Made by a program: the position numbers and the translations under genes. Shown here in pieces: positions 1-9,156 of a DNA stretch of 34,112 nucleotides. The DNA is from Bartonella sp. AU18XJBT (GTDB lineage Bacteria > Pseudomonadota > Alphaproteobacteria > Rhizobiales > Rhizobiaceae). The stretch lies in assembly GCF_028618595.1 (NCBI RefSeq), contig NZ_JAQITE010000020.1, positions 1 to 34,112 on the forward strand. The letters run 5' to 3'. Position 1 is the stretch's first letter, and every line of letters starts with the position of its first letter. Under the pieces are notes generated by a model. That model did no database searches and was not told where the DNA came from. It worked only from the letters and a program-made list of their open reading frames with translations.

Positions 1-3000
1 GCAAATGACCCAATTCACGCCCTGCTGTTACAAACTTCCAAAAATCATCAGCAGTTTTTACACATGGGATACGAGGCAATTCTTTGCATAAATTAACAGC
101 ATAACGGGCACGGTAATCTTTTGAATGTAAAATTCCATAAACGTAATAAAAGATATCTTCTTTTGTTATAGTCTCATTAGGATAAGTAGACTGAAATTTC
201 TTTAAACCCGCATCTGTAATACCATCACGAACTTTCTTTTTTGCACCTGTAGTAAATAAGCTATGTTCATGATGTTTCTTCTCTTCACAATGAAATATAA
301 GCGGATAACATCTTGTTTTTTCTAATGTATCATAGGTAATGGGTTTATTAGTCATGAGACAAGAGAAACTTGAGTTACTACCACTACCTGAAACACAAAT
401 ACCAAGATTATGCGGAATATCTGGATTAAAAAATTTATGTGTTTTTCCTAGTACTTCATTAAAAAATGGTGATGTATAATGCCACATTGTTATAAATGGG
501 CGATAAAGAACGAGAGCTTTTAGATTTGGTTCAAATTTTGCATCTATTCTTTGCTTTAATTTAGAACGAAGGCTTCTTGACCAACTAATTTTTGTAGCAT
601 CATAATCAATAACCTTTTCCATAGGTATATAAGACTTTTCAGCAACGAGACTCCTCTGTATATTAAAAAAATCAATTGTTTTTTGAATGGATGCATCTAA
701 TTTTTCACATGAGAAATTGTAAACCCAAGCATCCCGATTTGATAATACACCAGGTGACATTATCTCAAAAAGCTTAGAATTTGCTAAAATATCTTTATTT
801 CCCATTGAAATAAATTGATCAAAATCTGCTCTTCTTTTCTTTATCCAATCATAGTTCTTATTAGGGCTAATTTGAATAAACTTTTTAGATTGCACTATTG
901 CTTTTACACTTCTTAATGTATTTAATCTTTCTAATTTTTCTTTGGCAGAAAGATTATTACCAATATCATAATAGTAAATCTTACATAGCTGTTTATTATC
1001 TGGATTCCGTACAAAAATAGTTATCGCTATCCCATTCATGCAACCAGATTTAAAGACATTTTCTCCTTCTTTTGCTATATCTTTTGATTTCATATTTTTT
1101 CGAATATCACCACGAAGATTAATGATATAAATAGCAGAATACTCATTTTGTAAGCATCTCCGCATACCATCAGCAAATGTTTTATCTATCCATCCATTCC
1201 CAGAGACATAAGCTATAATACCTCCTTGTAGACTTAAGCGATTACTTGCCCAACGAATGGCACGAATGTAGCTATCGTAAAGTGCTCGCATATTCATTGA
1301 TTTAGATTGAGCAGCATATGTATCTCGAATGCTATCATTAAGTGTATCATAAGATACATTCGGATTATTATCATTGGCATTTTTTTGCCCTACGGAATAA
1401 GGAGGGTTGCCAACGATAACTTGGATATTTGTTTCCTGCTGTTTTTTGCACCGTTCCGAATTCTCAAACATATAGCGTGTGAAAAAATCTTTTTCCTCTA
1501 ACATCAGAAACGTATCGGTTAAACAAATTCCTTCAAAGGGAATATAATCTCCTTTCATCAAACTATGATAGGTTGATTCAATGTTAATGGCAGCTATGTA
1601 ATAAGCTAGCAAGACAATTTCATTGGCATGGATATCATGACGGAATTTATATTCCATATCCTCTGGTTTGATCAGTCCAGATTGTAAAAGTCGTGTAATA
1701 AAGGTTCCAGTTCCAGTAAAAGGGTCAAGAATAGAGACGCCTCGAGAACTTAAGCTTTGTCCAAACTCTTGCTCTAAAACATCATTGACGGAATGTAAGA
1801 TAAAATCAACTATTTCAATAGGCGTATAAACAATCCCAAGTTTATCTGTTGTCTTTTTGAAGGCTTTGGTAAAAAAATCTTCGTAAAGTTTGATAATAAG
1901 ATTCTGTTTTGCTCGCGTTTCAATAATACCCTCTGTATCATCCTTTACACTTTGATAAAACTTTTCAAGATTTTTGGATTCGTCTTTGATATTCATCTTA
2001 TCAAGTTCTCTTAAGATCTTTTCCATAGCTTGCGAGATGGCGTTTTTACTCACAAACTCATTTCCATCAAACAAGGATTCAAAAATAGGTCGTGTCACAA
2101 GGTGTTGCGCCAACATCTCGAGTGCATCCTCTTGTTCGATACTGTCATTTAAACCGTTCTTTAATTCTTTATGAAAGGCATGAAAGGCGCGATAAGCTTC
2201 ACTCTTTTTATCAGCGAGTATGCTTTTAAGACGAATAATATGATTTTGTGCAATTGCAGCTACATTGCCAGCCCAATTTCCCCACTGATTAGGCTCTCCA
2301 CATTTTTTGACAATGATGGGCTTAATAGCACGCGATAATTCATCAACATAAAACTCGAATTCTTTTTGTCCTCCATATTTATAAGAGCTTTCACTTGCTA
2401 CTGAACCAATATGAAGCCCAACACTTTCCGATTTTGCGTGGAAAGAGAGTTCGTCAACAACAGCGGTCATTGCTTGTAAAGCAGGGTCAAAAGTGACCCC
2501 TACAATCTCAAACACATGACGAACATTTTGGTCTAGCTCTAAGGCTTTTATTTTGTTTTTAAAGTTGTCATCATGAGCACGCAAAGCATTGAGAACTTGC
2601 CAGATGACATCATACTTCGTATTGTTTTCTAAAGCCTGTTGTGGTGGAATATTAAAGGGAATACCAACGGGTAAAATAATATAGCCTGTTGTTTTACCTT
2701 CTGCGCGACGCATCACGCGCCCCACCGCCTGTATCACATCCACATGACTTTTACGCGGGTGTAAAAACATAACCGCATCAAGAGCAGGGACATCGACTCC
2801 TTCAGAGAGACAGCGGACATTGGTTAACACACGGCAGTTATTCTCATCTGTATCTTCTTTAAGCCAATCAAGTAATTTATTACGATTTTTGCCATTAAAA
2901 GATCCATCAATGTGCTTAACATCAAAGATAAGAGAAGTCTTACTTTCGGGAACAAATTTATGATATTCATCAATGGCATCATTGAATAGTTCGCTAACTA

Positions 3001-4492
3001 GTTGAGACGTCTTGATATTTTTACAAAAAGCCAGAGAACGACGCATAGGTTTTATGCCATCTTCTTCTTTCTTTTCTATTTGGGAAAGTGCTTTGTAGCA
3101 GCCAATGATTTTGGTTGTATCATCAAGGATAAGTTCGGAATTTTTATCTTTAAGGCGTTTCTGAATCGTTGCGTTAATAATTGCTTCATCAACAGCCAAG
3201 ACGATAACTTTATAGGGTGTTAAAAGTTTATCTTTTAGAGCTTTTGAAAAAGTATAAGTGTAAAGATTTTTTCCATAGAGCTCTTCATCATCCATGGACG
3301 CCAGAACAGCATCAGATGCGTCAGCCTTCTTTTTCAGCTTGTCGGTAAAGATCTTAGGGGTTGCCGTCATGTACAGACGTTTTTTGCTCCGAATGATGCT
3401 GTTATCATGAACCTTGATAAATTCAGATTCACGCTTGTCTGTTCCTAACACAGCTCCAGTGGTACGGTGTGCTTCATCACAGATGATCAGATCAAATTCG
3501 GGTAAATCATACTTTTTTTGCGCATCCGAAATCACTTGGATTGAATGGTAAGTAGAAAAGACCACAGTCATTACATCAAGAGAGGTTTTATTGGCTTTAC
3601 GCGCAAGCTCTTTGGCATCGGTAGTAGCCGGTAAAACAAGGTCTGATGCATCGAGACCAGCTTCATCATCATTTTTATTATTCTTACGACGCTTTCCCAC
3701 TTGTGTATCCGAACACACAGCAAAGGAACGCAAAGGCACTTCTGTATCTTCTGTCCATTCACGGATTGTTTGAGAGATAAGAGCAAGAGAGGGCACTAGA
3801 AACAATACACGCTTGCCAGTTCCTGCTATGGTTTCTGCTATCTTAAGACTGGTGAAGGTTTTACCCGTACCACATGCCATAATCAGCTTGCCACGGTCTG
3901 CTTCTTTTAAACCCTCACAGACTTTCTCAAGGGCTTCTTTCTGATGATCTAAAAGCTTTTTCTTTGGTTTCTCTTTAAGGACGGCTTGTCCTTGTTCTTT
4001 ATAAGCGCCCCAATCGATTTGACTGCTTTCCAAATCAAAAAGGTTAATACGTTGAATACGAACCTCTTGTCCTTCACAAGTCAGTTCAACATTGTCACTC
4101 CAATCTGTTTCGGTGCTATCAACCAGTATGCGACGGGTGAAGATTTTTTTGCCCGAGGCAGCGATAAAGCTATCAATATCTTCTTTTTTAATTATGTGAG
4201 AAGCGTCATAGCATTTACATTGAATAGCCGCATAACCACCTTCATCACGGATTGTAGCCACCAGATCAATCCCAATATCCGTTCCATCTTCATCATGCTC
4301 TTTCGCCCATTCATAATAGGTTTGAACCTTTTCGTATTCTTGCTTTTGCAACGGGTCTTCAGCTAAATAAACCTTTACAAGGTTTTCAAACATGGTTCCT
4401 AATTCACGGGGTGATTTTGATTGTTCGCGATAATATTCCAACAGAGAGCGTAAAGTGACTTGTTCATTATCAGAGTTAACAGATTGCAGCAT
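1..4492 (-). CDS. Type ISP restriction-modification enzyme (nuclease-helicase-methylase), 3' end outside window
   Basis: One open frame of about 1,497 codons runs from an ATG at 4492 to the left edge without a stop; I checked the frame at each motif below. The N-terminus has an Mrr-like PD-ExK nuclease pattern (DIGIDLVA at about residues 72-79, QCK at 91-93). Next comes a superfamily 2 translocase: Walker A MACGTGKT (about 204-211), DEAH box (about 338-341), TATPK, and QAVGRVMRR. An N6-adenine methylase follows, with DPFTGTGTF (about 922-930) and NPPY (about 1029-1032), then a C-terminal part expected to recognise the DNA target. This order matches the LlaGI/LlaBIII single-polypeptide family, in which one protein methylates one strand of its asymmetric site and cleaves unmodified (phage) DNA after translocation. 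Family length is near 1,570-1,600 aa, so a short C-terminal piece is probably missing from the window. It lies downstream of the DUF3987 gene, separated by a terminator, and so probably has its own promoter. Ribosome site weak (AAGG/AGGG about 14-20 nt upstream). Confidence 0.9.
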   Translation of the reverse strand, partial: MLQSVNSDNEQVTLRSLLEYYREQSKSPRELGTMFENLVKVYLAEDPLQKQEYEKVQTYYEWAKEHDEDGTDIGIDLVATIRDEGGYAAIQCKCYDASHIIKKEDIDSFIAASGKKIFTRRILVDSTETDWSDNVELTCEGQEVRIQRINLFDLESSQIDWGAYKEQGQAVLKEKPKKKLLDHQKEALEKVCEGLKEADRGKLIMACGTGKTFTSLKIAETIAGTGKRVLFLVPSLALISQTIREWTEDTEVPLRSFAVCSDTQVGKRRKNNKNDDEAGLDASDLVLPATTDAKELARKANKTSLDVMTVVFSTYHSIQVISDAQKKYDLPEFDLIICDEAHRTTGAVLGTDKRESEFIKVHDNSIIRSKKRLYMTATPKIFTDKLKKKADASDAVLASMDDEELYGKNLYTYTFSKALKDKLLTPYKVIVLAVDEAIINATIQKRLKDKNSELILDDTTKIIGCYKALSQIEKKEEDGIKPMRRSLAFCKNIKTSQLVSELFNDAIDEYHKFVPESKTSLIFDVKHIDGSFNGKNRNKLLDWLKEDTDENNCRVLTNVRCLSEGVDVPALDAVMFLHPRKSHVDVIQAVGRVMRRAEGKTTGYIILPVGIPFNIPPQQALENNTKYDVIWQVLNALRAHDDNFKNKIKALELDQNVRHVFEIVGVTFDPALQAMTAVVDELSFHAKSESVGLHIGSVASESSYKYGGQKEFEFYVDELSRAIKPIIVKKCGEPNQWGNWAGNVAAIAQNHIIRLKSILADKKSEAYRAFHAFHKELKNGLNDSIEQEDALEMLAQHLVTRPIFESLFDGNEFVSKNAISQAMEKILRELDKMNIKDESKNLEKFYQSVKDDTEGIIETRAKQNLIIKLYEDFFTKAFKKTTDKLGIVYTPIEIVDFILHSVNDVLEQEFGQSLSSRGVSILDPFTGTGTFITRLLQSGLIKPEDMEYKFRHDIHANEIVLLAYYIAAINIESTYHSLMKGDYIPFEGICLTDTFLMLEEKDFFTRYMFENSERCKKQQETNIQVIVGNPPYSVGQKNANDNNPNVSYDTLNDSIRDTYAAQSKSMNMRALYDSYIRAIRWASNRLSLQGGIIAYVSGNGWIDKTFADGMRRCLQNEYSAIYIINLRGDIRKNMKSKDIAKEGENVFKSGCMNGIAITIFVRNPDNKQLCKIYYYDIGNNLSAKEKLERLNTLRSVKAIVQSKKFIQISPNKNYDWIKKRRADFDQFISMGNKDILANSKLFEIMSPGVLSNRDAWVYNFSCEKLDASIQKTIDFFNIQRSLVAEKSYIPMEKVIDYDATKISWSRSLRSKLKQRIDAKFEPNLKALVLYRPFITMWHYTSPFFNEVLGKTHKFFNPDIPHNLGICVSGSGSNSSFSCLMTNKPITYDTLEKTRCYPLIFHCEEKKHHEHSLFTTGAKKKVRDGITDAGLKKFQSTYPNETITKEDIFYYVYGILHSKDYRARYAVNLCKELPRIPCVKTADDFWKFVTAGRELGHL

Positions 4493-4782
4493 ATTGTAAT
4501 AAAAATCCCTTGCCTTAAGAGATGATCAATAACCATCAAAAGAATCAAAACGAATTCAATCAAATGCACTTAAAGCAAATATCGATAAAAATGGGAAAAA
4601 ACTGATAAAAAAAGCGGATATTTTTTCAAAAGGGGTTTTTAAAGGTTGTTTATCAACAGCCCATGACACGGAATAAGATCAGCAAAATAGTGAAATTTGC
4701 TATTCGTTTTATGATAAAAAAGACAAATGAACTATGTGCTTTTAAGATATCAAAGTAAGTATTTTGATAAGTTTTATAGAGA

Positions 4783-4832
4783 GGTTTTGTAGGTTCTTAC
4801 CCCCCCCAAAAACCCCTACAAAACCCCTTTTT
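4783..4832. repeat. 11-bp-stem hairpin with C8 tract, possible terminator or G-quadruplex
   Basis: GGTTTTGTAGG (4783-4793) is perfectly complementary to CCTACAAAACC (4815-4825). The loop contains eight consecutive C (4800-4807). The plus strand continues into CC and five T, like a rho-independent terminator. On the minus strand, the coding strand of the restriction gene, the same stretch reads as runs of 4, 4 and 8 G separated by short T-rich spacers, which could fold as a G-quadruplex. Confidence 0.5.
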
Positions 4833-4952
4833 ATATATATTATAGATTGTATTTATAGATTGTATTTAATATAGGCTGTTTCTTTAAAACGTTAACATAT
4901 TGAAATATAATAACTTTTATTTCTAATTAAAAAAATAAAATAATACCTATAA

Positions 4953-4988
4953 AAAGCACCCCCAAAACTCATAATGGGGAGTGCTTTG
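4953..4988 (-). terminator. Rho-independent terminator after the DUF3987 gene
   Basis: On the minus strand an AAAGCACTCCCC arm pairs with GGGGGTGCTTT across an A/T-rich loop, with one unpaired A, and is followed by TTTTTATAGG. It lies about 50 nt past the stop of the DUF3987 gene and separates that operon from the restriction gene. Confidence 0.75.
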
Positions 4989-5037
4989 AAGAGTTCACTG
5001 TTATATTGTTAATGTTCTATAAGATTTCCAAATTGCC

Positions 5038-6654
5038 TCAGTGTGATGTTTTATGGCTTGTCACTAAGGGATTCCATTCATAGCGTATGGTAGGTCGACC
5101 GCCTTGTGAGCTCTTGTCTCCAGAGATTTCACGTATATAGTTACAACGGCATAAAAGCTCTAAAGCTTGCTTAACGGCTCCATTATCTTTGAAACATTTC
5201 CAATCACGTTTATAAATATCCCTTGTTGTAAAAACATCGGGTAAACAATCACAACGTTCGACAATTAATTTTGCCCCCTCTGTTGCTAAGCTATCCGCCG
5301 CCGCATAAAGCCTTTTGACATGACTTAACAAATATTTTTCCCATCGCAAGGCTATTTCAAGGGCATCTCTATTGATTTCAAAACGCCCACCATCAGCCAG
5401 TTCAAAAATCAATGCAAGGGTTGGTATGGTTTGATTCATTTTCAAAAGATGTGCTTTTAAACTTGATGAGAAATGACCATTCTTTATTCTTTTCTGAAAA
5501 TCTTCCCACCATTTACGAAAGATCTCTTGGGCTTCGGCAGAAAAGCGTATGGTTATCGGATATTTTGGTGATCCAAACGGTTTATCATAAAGAGAACGAA
5601 AAACCCCTTGATAACTTTCCCATGCCTTTTGATTAGGAGGTCTATCAACCCATAACTGCTCTTGTCGTTCATCGGGAAAGATCAGCATTTGAAACCGTTG
5701 CATAAGACCATCATCGTTTATTCCACGGTGCATGTCTTGAATAATGGGAATAATACGTGCAGGTTGAATACCCCCTATAATAGAGACAGTTGCATTGGGA
5801 ATAAAAATGGTTCCCCGCCCTATACGGTCATAGGTGTATGACTTATTGCCATTAAAAGCTGTTAGATAGAAAGAACGGTCTGATTGATATTCCTTTCTTT
5901 CCAAATTGGCTAAAAAACCAGCCAGTTCATCACGCACCAACAAGAGACCACGGGGGTTTTCTTTTAAGAGTTCCCCAAGCTTTTCGACAGTCACATCATT
6001 GACGATAAGACGTCGTTTTATAGAACTATCATCTTCCTCACTTTCTTTGTGTTCAAGAGTTTGTGAAAGAAGAGCAAGGGCTTGTTCTTCATCTTGATCT
6101 TTGAGTGCTTTATAGGCTTGTTTTTTCTTTTCTCGTTTATCTAATTCACTAAGAATCTCTTTTGTTTCTTGCTGTTTTTTCTTCTTTACCCACTCTTGAT
6201 GCCATTCCTCTTGAAAGGCATAAAGAGGTTCTAAAGCAGCGTCCATGCTACCTGTTTTCATGGTCGAAGGTTCCCCCACAATGACACCCCAGAGATTAGG
6301 AACAATTTTCCAATTGGCATGTTGTTTTGGTGCAACCCGCACGCCATTGCCAATGACAGCAGCCAAGGCACAGAGAGCAGAGATAGCAATAAAATCCATA
6401 GGGGCTTGTTGGCTATCCGCAACGTCATAAACATAGTTCATTAATGGCGTTGGCAACTGTAATAAGCTAAAAGGCTCGACGGGTAAGAGAGCCGCCGTGA
6501 TAGGCTTTATTTCGCCCCAACCATTTTGTTGCAATGCTTGTTTATAAGGAATGGCTTCTAAACAAGTCTTATCATTTAAAAAAGCATTATCGTTATCATT
6601 GAATGAAACATTTTGATTGTTGGTATCGACAATATTGTTGTTATTCTCTCTCAT
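5038..6654 (-). CDS. DUF3987-family ATPase (satellite/plasmid replication-type protein)
   Basis: This 538-aa protein has a P-loop-like GEPSTMKT at residues 127-134, an acidic strand LLLVRDELAGFL at 237-248 that fits a Walker B, and SIIGGIQP at 291-298, a pattern of the DUF3987 family. Such proteins accompany small primases in integrative elements and phages and are inferred to act in replication; the reaction is not established. A lysine/glutamate-rich coiled stretch (about 150-215) interrupts the ATPase core. The gene starts with an ATG inside the ATGA overlap with the primase-like gene, so the two are probably translationally coupled. The asparagine-rich first 25 residues look poorly structured. 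A terminator follows the stop. Confidence 0.82.
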   Translation of the reverse strand: MRENNNNIVDTNNQNVSFNDNDNAFLNDKTCLEAIPYKQALQQNGWGEIKPITAALLPVEPFSLLQLPTPLMNYVYDVADSQQAPMDFIAISALCALAAVIGNGVRVAPKQHANWKIVPNLWGVIVGEPSTMKTGSMDAALEPLYAFQEEWHQEWVKKKKQQETKEILSELDKREKKKQAYKALKDQDEEQALALLSQTLEHKESEEDDSSIKRRLIVNDVTVEKLGELLKENPRGLLLVRDELAGFLANLERKEYQSDRSFYLTAFNGNKSYTYDRIGRGTIFIPNATVSIIGGIQPARIIPIIQDMHRGINDDGLMQRFQMLIFPDERQEQLWVDRPPNQKAWESYQGVFRSLYDKPFGSPKYPITIRFSAEAQEIFRKWWEDFQKRIKNGHFSSSLKAHLLKMNQTIPTLALIFELADGGRFEINRDALEIALRWEKYLLSHVKRLYAAADSLATEGAKLIVERCDCLPDVFTTRDIYKRDWKCFKDNGAVKQALELLCRCNYIREISGDKSSQGGRPTIRYEWNPLVTSHKTSH

Positions 6655-7481
6655 TTATTTATACCTTTCAGTATCAAAACATCATTGAAATCTAGACCGT
6701 AGGGGGCTTGCATGATAAAGACCTCAAAGTCTTGGCTATAAGCACGCTTTGCTAGGGTAAAACCTGCTTTACGACCCGCATCATCCCCAACCATTGCGAT
6801 TGTCAGACGTCCTTTTATCGGGGGTAAATTCACACGCATCATGCCACTGGTGGAAAGAGATGCCCATAAATTAACGGGCTCTGATAATAAACCAGACAGT
6901 AGAGACAGACCGGTTTCAATGCCTTCACAAATGACCAGATGTTTGGGATTGGCTTGACTTAAATGCACAGCACCGCCCATTACAGATCCCAACATGGCTT
7001 TTGCTGGTTTCTGATCTGTTTTACAGCCATTGGCTTGTAAAAAGGTTCTATGAATAGCAAAGGAGCCAGCACCCTTAACAAGAGCCACCAACGCGGGCAG
7101 TGTCATTCCTAAAGGGTGTGGACATTTGTCATGAAAGCGTAAATCAGCAGGCAATTCACATGTGATCCCCCGCATGCGTAAATAGGTTTCTGCTTTGTGT
7201 TTTGCTCGTTTAAGATCAGCACAAAACTGTTTTGAGAAAGAAAGCGTATGATCATAAGCTTGTTTTCCAAGCAATCCAATTCTAATAAGCGCTTGTATGA
7301 TCTCTCTAAAAGAGCAGCCAGCATAACAAGTGAGTAAGAGACGCCCATCATGTCCATTGGCAAGGGATAAGCTAGGCAGCCTATCATCATGAGCAGGGCA
7401 ACGGGCTGTTCCATAACGCCCATGCCAAACTCCACGCAAGGCACGTGTAATACCCCGCGCATTCTTAAAAGAACACATCAT
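6651..7481 (-). CDS. Zinc-finger/TOPRIM primase-like protein
   Basis: The 276-aa protein opens with a CHC2-like zinc-ribbon pattern: CPAH (C28, H31) and CYAGC (C52, C56). The second half carries a TOPRIM fold: VICEGIETGLSLL (about 185-197, catalytic glutamate) and AMVGDDAGRKAG (about 230-241, acidic pair). These are the parts of DnaG-type and P4-type primases, so it probably makes replication primers for the element together with the DUF3987 ATPase, whose ATG overlaps its stop by 4 nt. The start is the first of two adjacent ATGs, with AGGA 7 nt upstream. It is shorter than bacterial DnaG and lacks a helicase-interaction domain. The 5' leader contains competing hairpins (7502-7581). Confidence 0.85.
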   Translation of the reverse strand: MMCSFKNARGITRALRGVWHGRYGTARCPAHDDRLPSLSLANGHDGRLLLTCYAGCSFREIIQALIRIGLLGKQAYDHTLSFSKQFCADLKRAKHKAETYLRMRGITCELPADLRFHDKCPHPLGMTLPALVALVKGAGSFAIHRTFLQANGCKTDQKPAKAMLGSVMGGAVHLSQANPKHLVICEGIETGLSLLSGLLSEPVNLWASLSTSGMMRVNLPPIKGRLTIAMVGDDAGRKAGFTLAKRAYSQDFEVFIMQAPYGLDFNDVLILKGINK

Positions 7482-7501
7482 TTTAAATCCTATAACGTTG
7501 C

Positions 7502-7581
7502 GTCACAGGACGGATTGTGCTATCTCTAGAGTGATGAGTTTGAGAAAGCCTTGTCCGTCCTTACGTGACAAGGTTTTTTTT
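7502..7581. promoter_or_regulatory. Mutually exclusive hairpins / T8 terminator between alpA and primase genes
   Basis: CCTTGTC (7549-7555) pairs with GACAAGG (7567-7573), and eight T follow on the plus strand (7574-7581), giving a good terminator shape there. The middle block TCCGTCC...GTGAC (7554-7569) can instead pair with GTCACAGGACGGA (7502-7514). On the minus strand, the alpA-to-primase mRNA direction, the second stem ends about 20 nt before the primase start codon. The alpA stop (7580-7582) touches the T run. A switch function is inference. Confidence 0.5.
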
Positions 7582-7780
7582 ATGCCACGTCGTTATAACG
7601 TTGCTGTTTCGCTTGCTCGATTACATTCAAGAGATCCGACTGTAACCAACGGGATAAAAAACCAAATTTTAAGGGTTTTGGGAGAGAGCCATTGGTGACA
7701 TGACGGCGGAAAGTTGAGACACTCATATGAAGCAATTTTGCACTTTCACGGTCTGTTAAAAGAATATCATTTTCTGTCAT
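7580..7780 (-). CDS. AlpA-family helix-turn-helix regulator / excisionase-like protein
   Basis: This 66-aa protein has the AlpA/MerR-like winged-helix signature. LTDRESAKLLHMSVSTFRRH (residues 8-27) forms the helix-turn-helix, followed by VTNGSLPKPLKFG and a tryptophan in the wing (SRWLQSD). AlpA proteins of P4-like and CP4-57 elements switch on integrase or excision genes; here the gene sits directly downstream of an integrase and upstream of replication genes, which fits a regulator or recombination directionality factor. The start has GAAAGGA about 8 nt upstream. A 28-bp dyad lies about 100-130 bp upstream (7883-7910) and may be its own operator. Confidence 0.85.
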   Translation of the reverse strand: MTENDILLTDRESAKLLHMSVSTFRRHVTNGSLPKPLKFGFLSRWLQSDLLNVIEQAKQQRYNDVA

Positions 7781-7882
7781 TCTAAAATCCTTTCATTCTC
7801 AAAAAATAGAAACAAATCATGCCTATTTATTAAACACATTTTGGTTCATTTTTGAAGGTATTTTATTTATAAAAAACAATAT

Positions 7883-7910
7883 TTTATCATATAAATTCTC
7901 ATGTGATAAA
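7883..7910. promoter_or_regulatory. 28-bp dyad upstream of alpA (possible operator)
   Basis: TTTATCATAT (7883-7892) and ATGTGATAAA (7901-7910) form an inverted repeat with nine of ten positions matching. It lies in the space between the integrase and alpA. A regulator-binding role is inference from position and symmetry. Confidence 0.4.
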
Positions 7911-7967
7911 TTATGAGTCTTATTGAGAGAGAATGAGAGAGAAGAGAGCTAAAGTTATCAACAGATA

Positions 7968-7986
7968 ATGGGGTTATGCACCCCAT
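7968..7986 (-). terminator. Hairpin after the integrase stop
   Basis: ATGGGG (7968-7973) pairs with CCCCAT (7981-7986) around a 7-nt loop, a few bases past the integrase stop codon. There is no strong T run on the minus strand, so it may be a weak terminator or an RNA-stabilising stem. Confidence 0.4.
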
Positions 7987-7989
7987 ATC

Positions 7990-9156
7990 TTAAGATTGAC
8001 CGGTGACATAAGCCGCCCATTTATCCATATAGACACGGCGCTGTTCTAGATAGTCAGTACGACGATAGGCACGCTCTACTTTACCGCCGACCGTATGACT
8101 TAGAATGGTTTCAGCAACCTCATAGGGGGCATCGGTTGTTTCAGCGAGCCAATCGCGTAAACTAGAACGAAAGCCATGGGGGCAGGCTTCAAGGTTATTG
8201 TCTCTCATATACTTTGACATAACCATAGGTGAAATAGGAGCCCGACTAGAAAAAGAAAAGATGAAATTACTTTTAGAGATACAACGGGCTTGTTCTATCA
8301 CTTTCATTGCCTCTGATGATAAGGGAACGCGAAATTCTGTTGTAGCATCGCGCTTTCCTTTCATATTTTCAGCAGGTATGATCCATATATCTCCATCAAT
8401 CTGATCTTCACGAATATGACGCAAGGGATTGGTACGAACCCCTGTAAGGATAAGCAAACGCAAAGCCAGTTGTGTGGGGTTTGTTGTTTGGCAAAGCGTT
8501 TTATAAAAAGCGGGAACATCTTTCCAATCCATTGCAGGTAAGTTTTTGATTTTATGGCGTTGTTTTCCTAAGAGAGCTTGTGCTTTTGTTACTGCTTGTA
8601 AATCAACATCCAAACCCAAAGCAGCCGCATGTTTGAGACAAAGATTGAGACGAATGAGAGCTCTACGCGCTGTAACAGCTTTTGTATGCCAGATAGGGGC
8701 AATAGTGTTGCGTATCTCTGTTTGGGTAATCTCAGAAACCGGCAGACAACCTAATTTAGGGAGAATATGAAGGCGTAATGGTAAAAACCAATCTCCATCT
8801 TTACCATCATTCTTGAGTTCAGCTTTACGAGTTTCAAAAGCATCCACGGCAATATCTTTTAAATAATGGAGATTGCTTATTGCTTCACGCTTTTGTTTAT
8901 TGCGTTCTTTAATAGGGTCACGACCCTCACGTAAAACAGAACGCCACCCAGTTGCCAATTCACGGGCTTGTTTTAAAGAAACATCTCTTAAAGCACCCAA
9001 TCCCATTTCACGACGACGTCCGTGAATAGTATAACGGTAAATCCATTGAGCACCTCCATCTTTACGCTTATGAAGAAGCAAGCCGGCACCATCATTATAT
9101 TTGCCAGCCCCCAATGTTGCGACAGATCTTGCATTAAGACGGTTCATAAGAGCCAT
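7990..9156 (-). CDS. Tyrosine integrase, DUF4102 (P4-like) type
   Basis: The 388-aa protein has an N-terminal DUF4102 arm-binding domain, with GAGLLLHKRKDGGAQWIYRY and GRRREMGLGA (about 23-56). A core-binding segment and the catalytic domain follow: R241 in LTGVRTNPLRHI, H327 and R330 in HGFRSS, H354 in LSHTVGG and the nucleophile candidate Y364 in RAYRRTD. The catalytic set appears complete, so the enzyme is likely active. The family integrates satellites and genomic islands, often at tRNA genes, but here the sequence beside the gene is a cut terL. The ATG has AAGGA about 7 nt upstream. It is the outermost gene of the minus-strand element, as expected next to an attachment site. Confidence 0.93.
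   Translation of the reverse strand: MALMNRLNARSVATLGAGKYNDGAGLLLHKRKDGGAQWIYRYTIHGRRREMGLGALRDVSLKQARELATGWRSVLREGRDPIKERNKQKREAISNLHYLKDIAVDAFETRKAELKNDGKDGDWFLPLRLHILPKLGCLPVSEITQTEIRNTIAPIWHTKAVTARRALIRLNLCLKHAAALGLDVDLQAVTKAQALLGKQRHKIKNLPAMDWKDVPAFYKTLCQTTNPTQLALRLLILTGVRTNPLRHIREDQIDGDIWIIPAENMKGKRDATTEFRVPLSSEAMKVIEQARCISKSNFIFSFSSRAPISPMVMSKYMRDNNLEACPHGFRSSLRDWLAETTDAPYEVAETILSHTVGGKVERAYRRTDYLEQRRVYMDKWAAYVTGQS

Larger units (their letters stand above)
4493..5037. other. AT-rich intergenic region upstream of the restriction gene
   Basis: No credible gene is seen in these 545 bases. They hold the probable promoter of the restriction enzyme (minus strand), a long-stem hairpin containing an 8-C run (4783-4825), and the terminator of the DUF3987 operon (4953-4988). 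I could not assign a convincing -35/-10 pair. The stretch is much richer in A and T than the flanking genes. Confidence 0.6.

Noticed and set aside
3571-4366. Frames of 60-126 codons opposite or out of frame with the restriction gene
   Set aside because: The restriction enzyme frame is continuous through this whole stretch with all its motifs.
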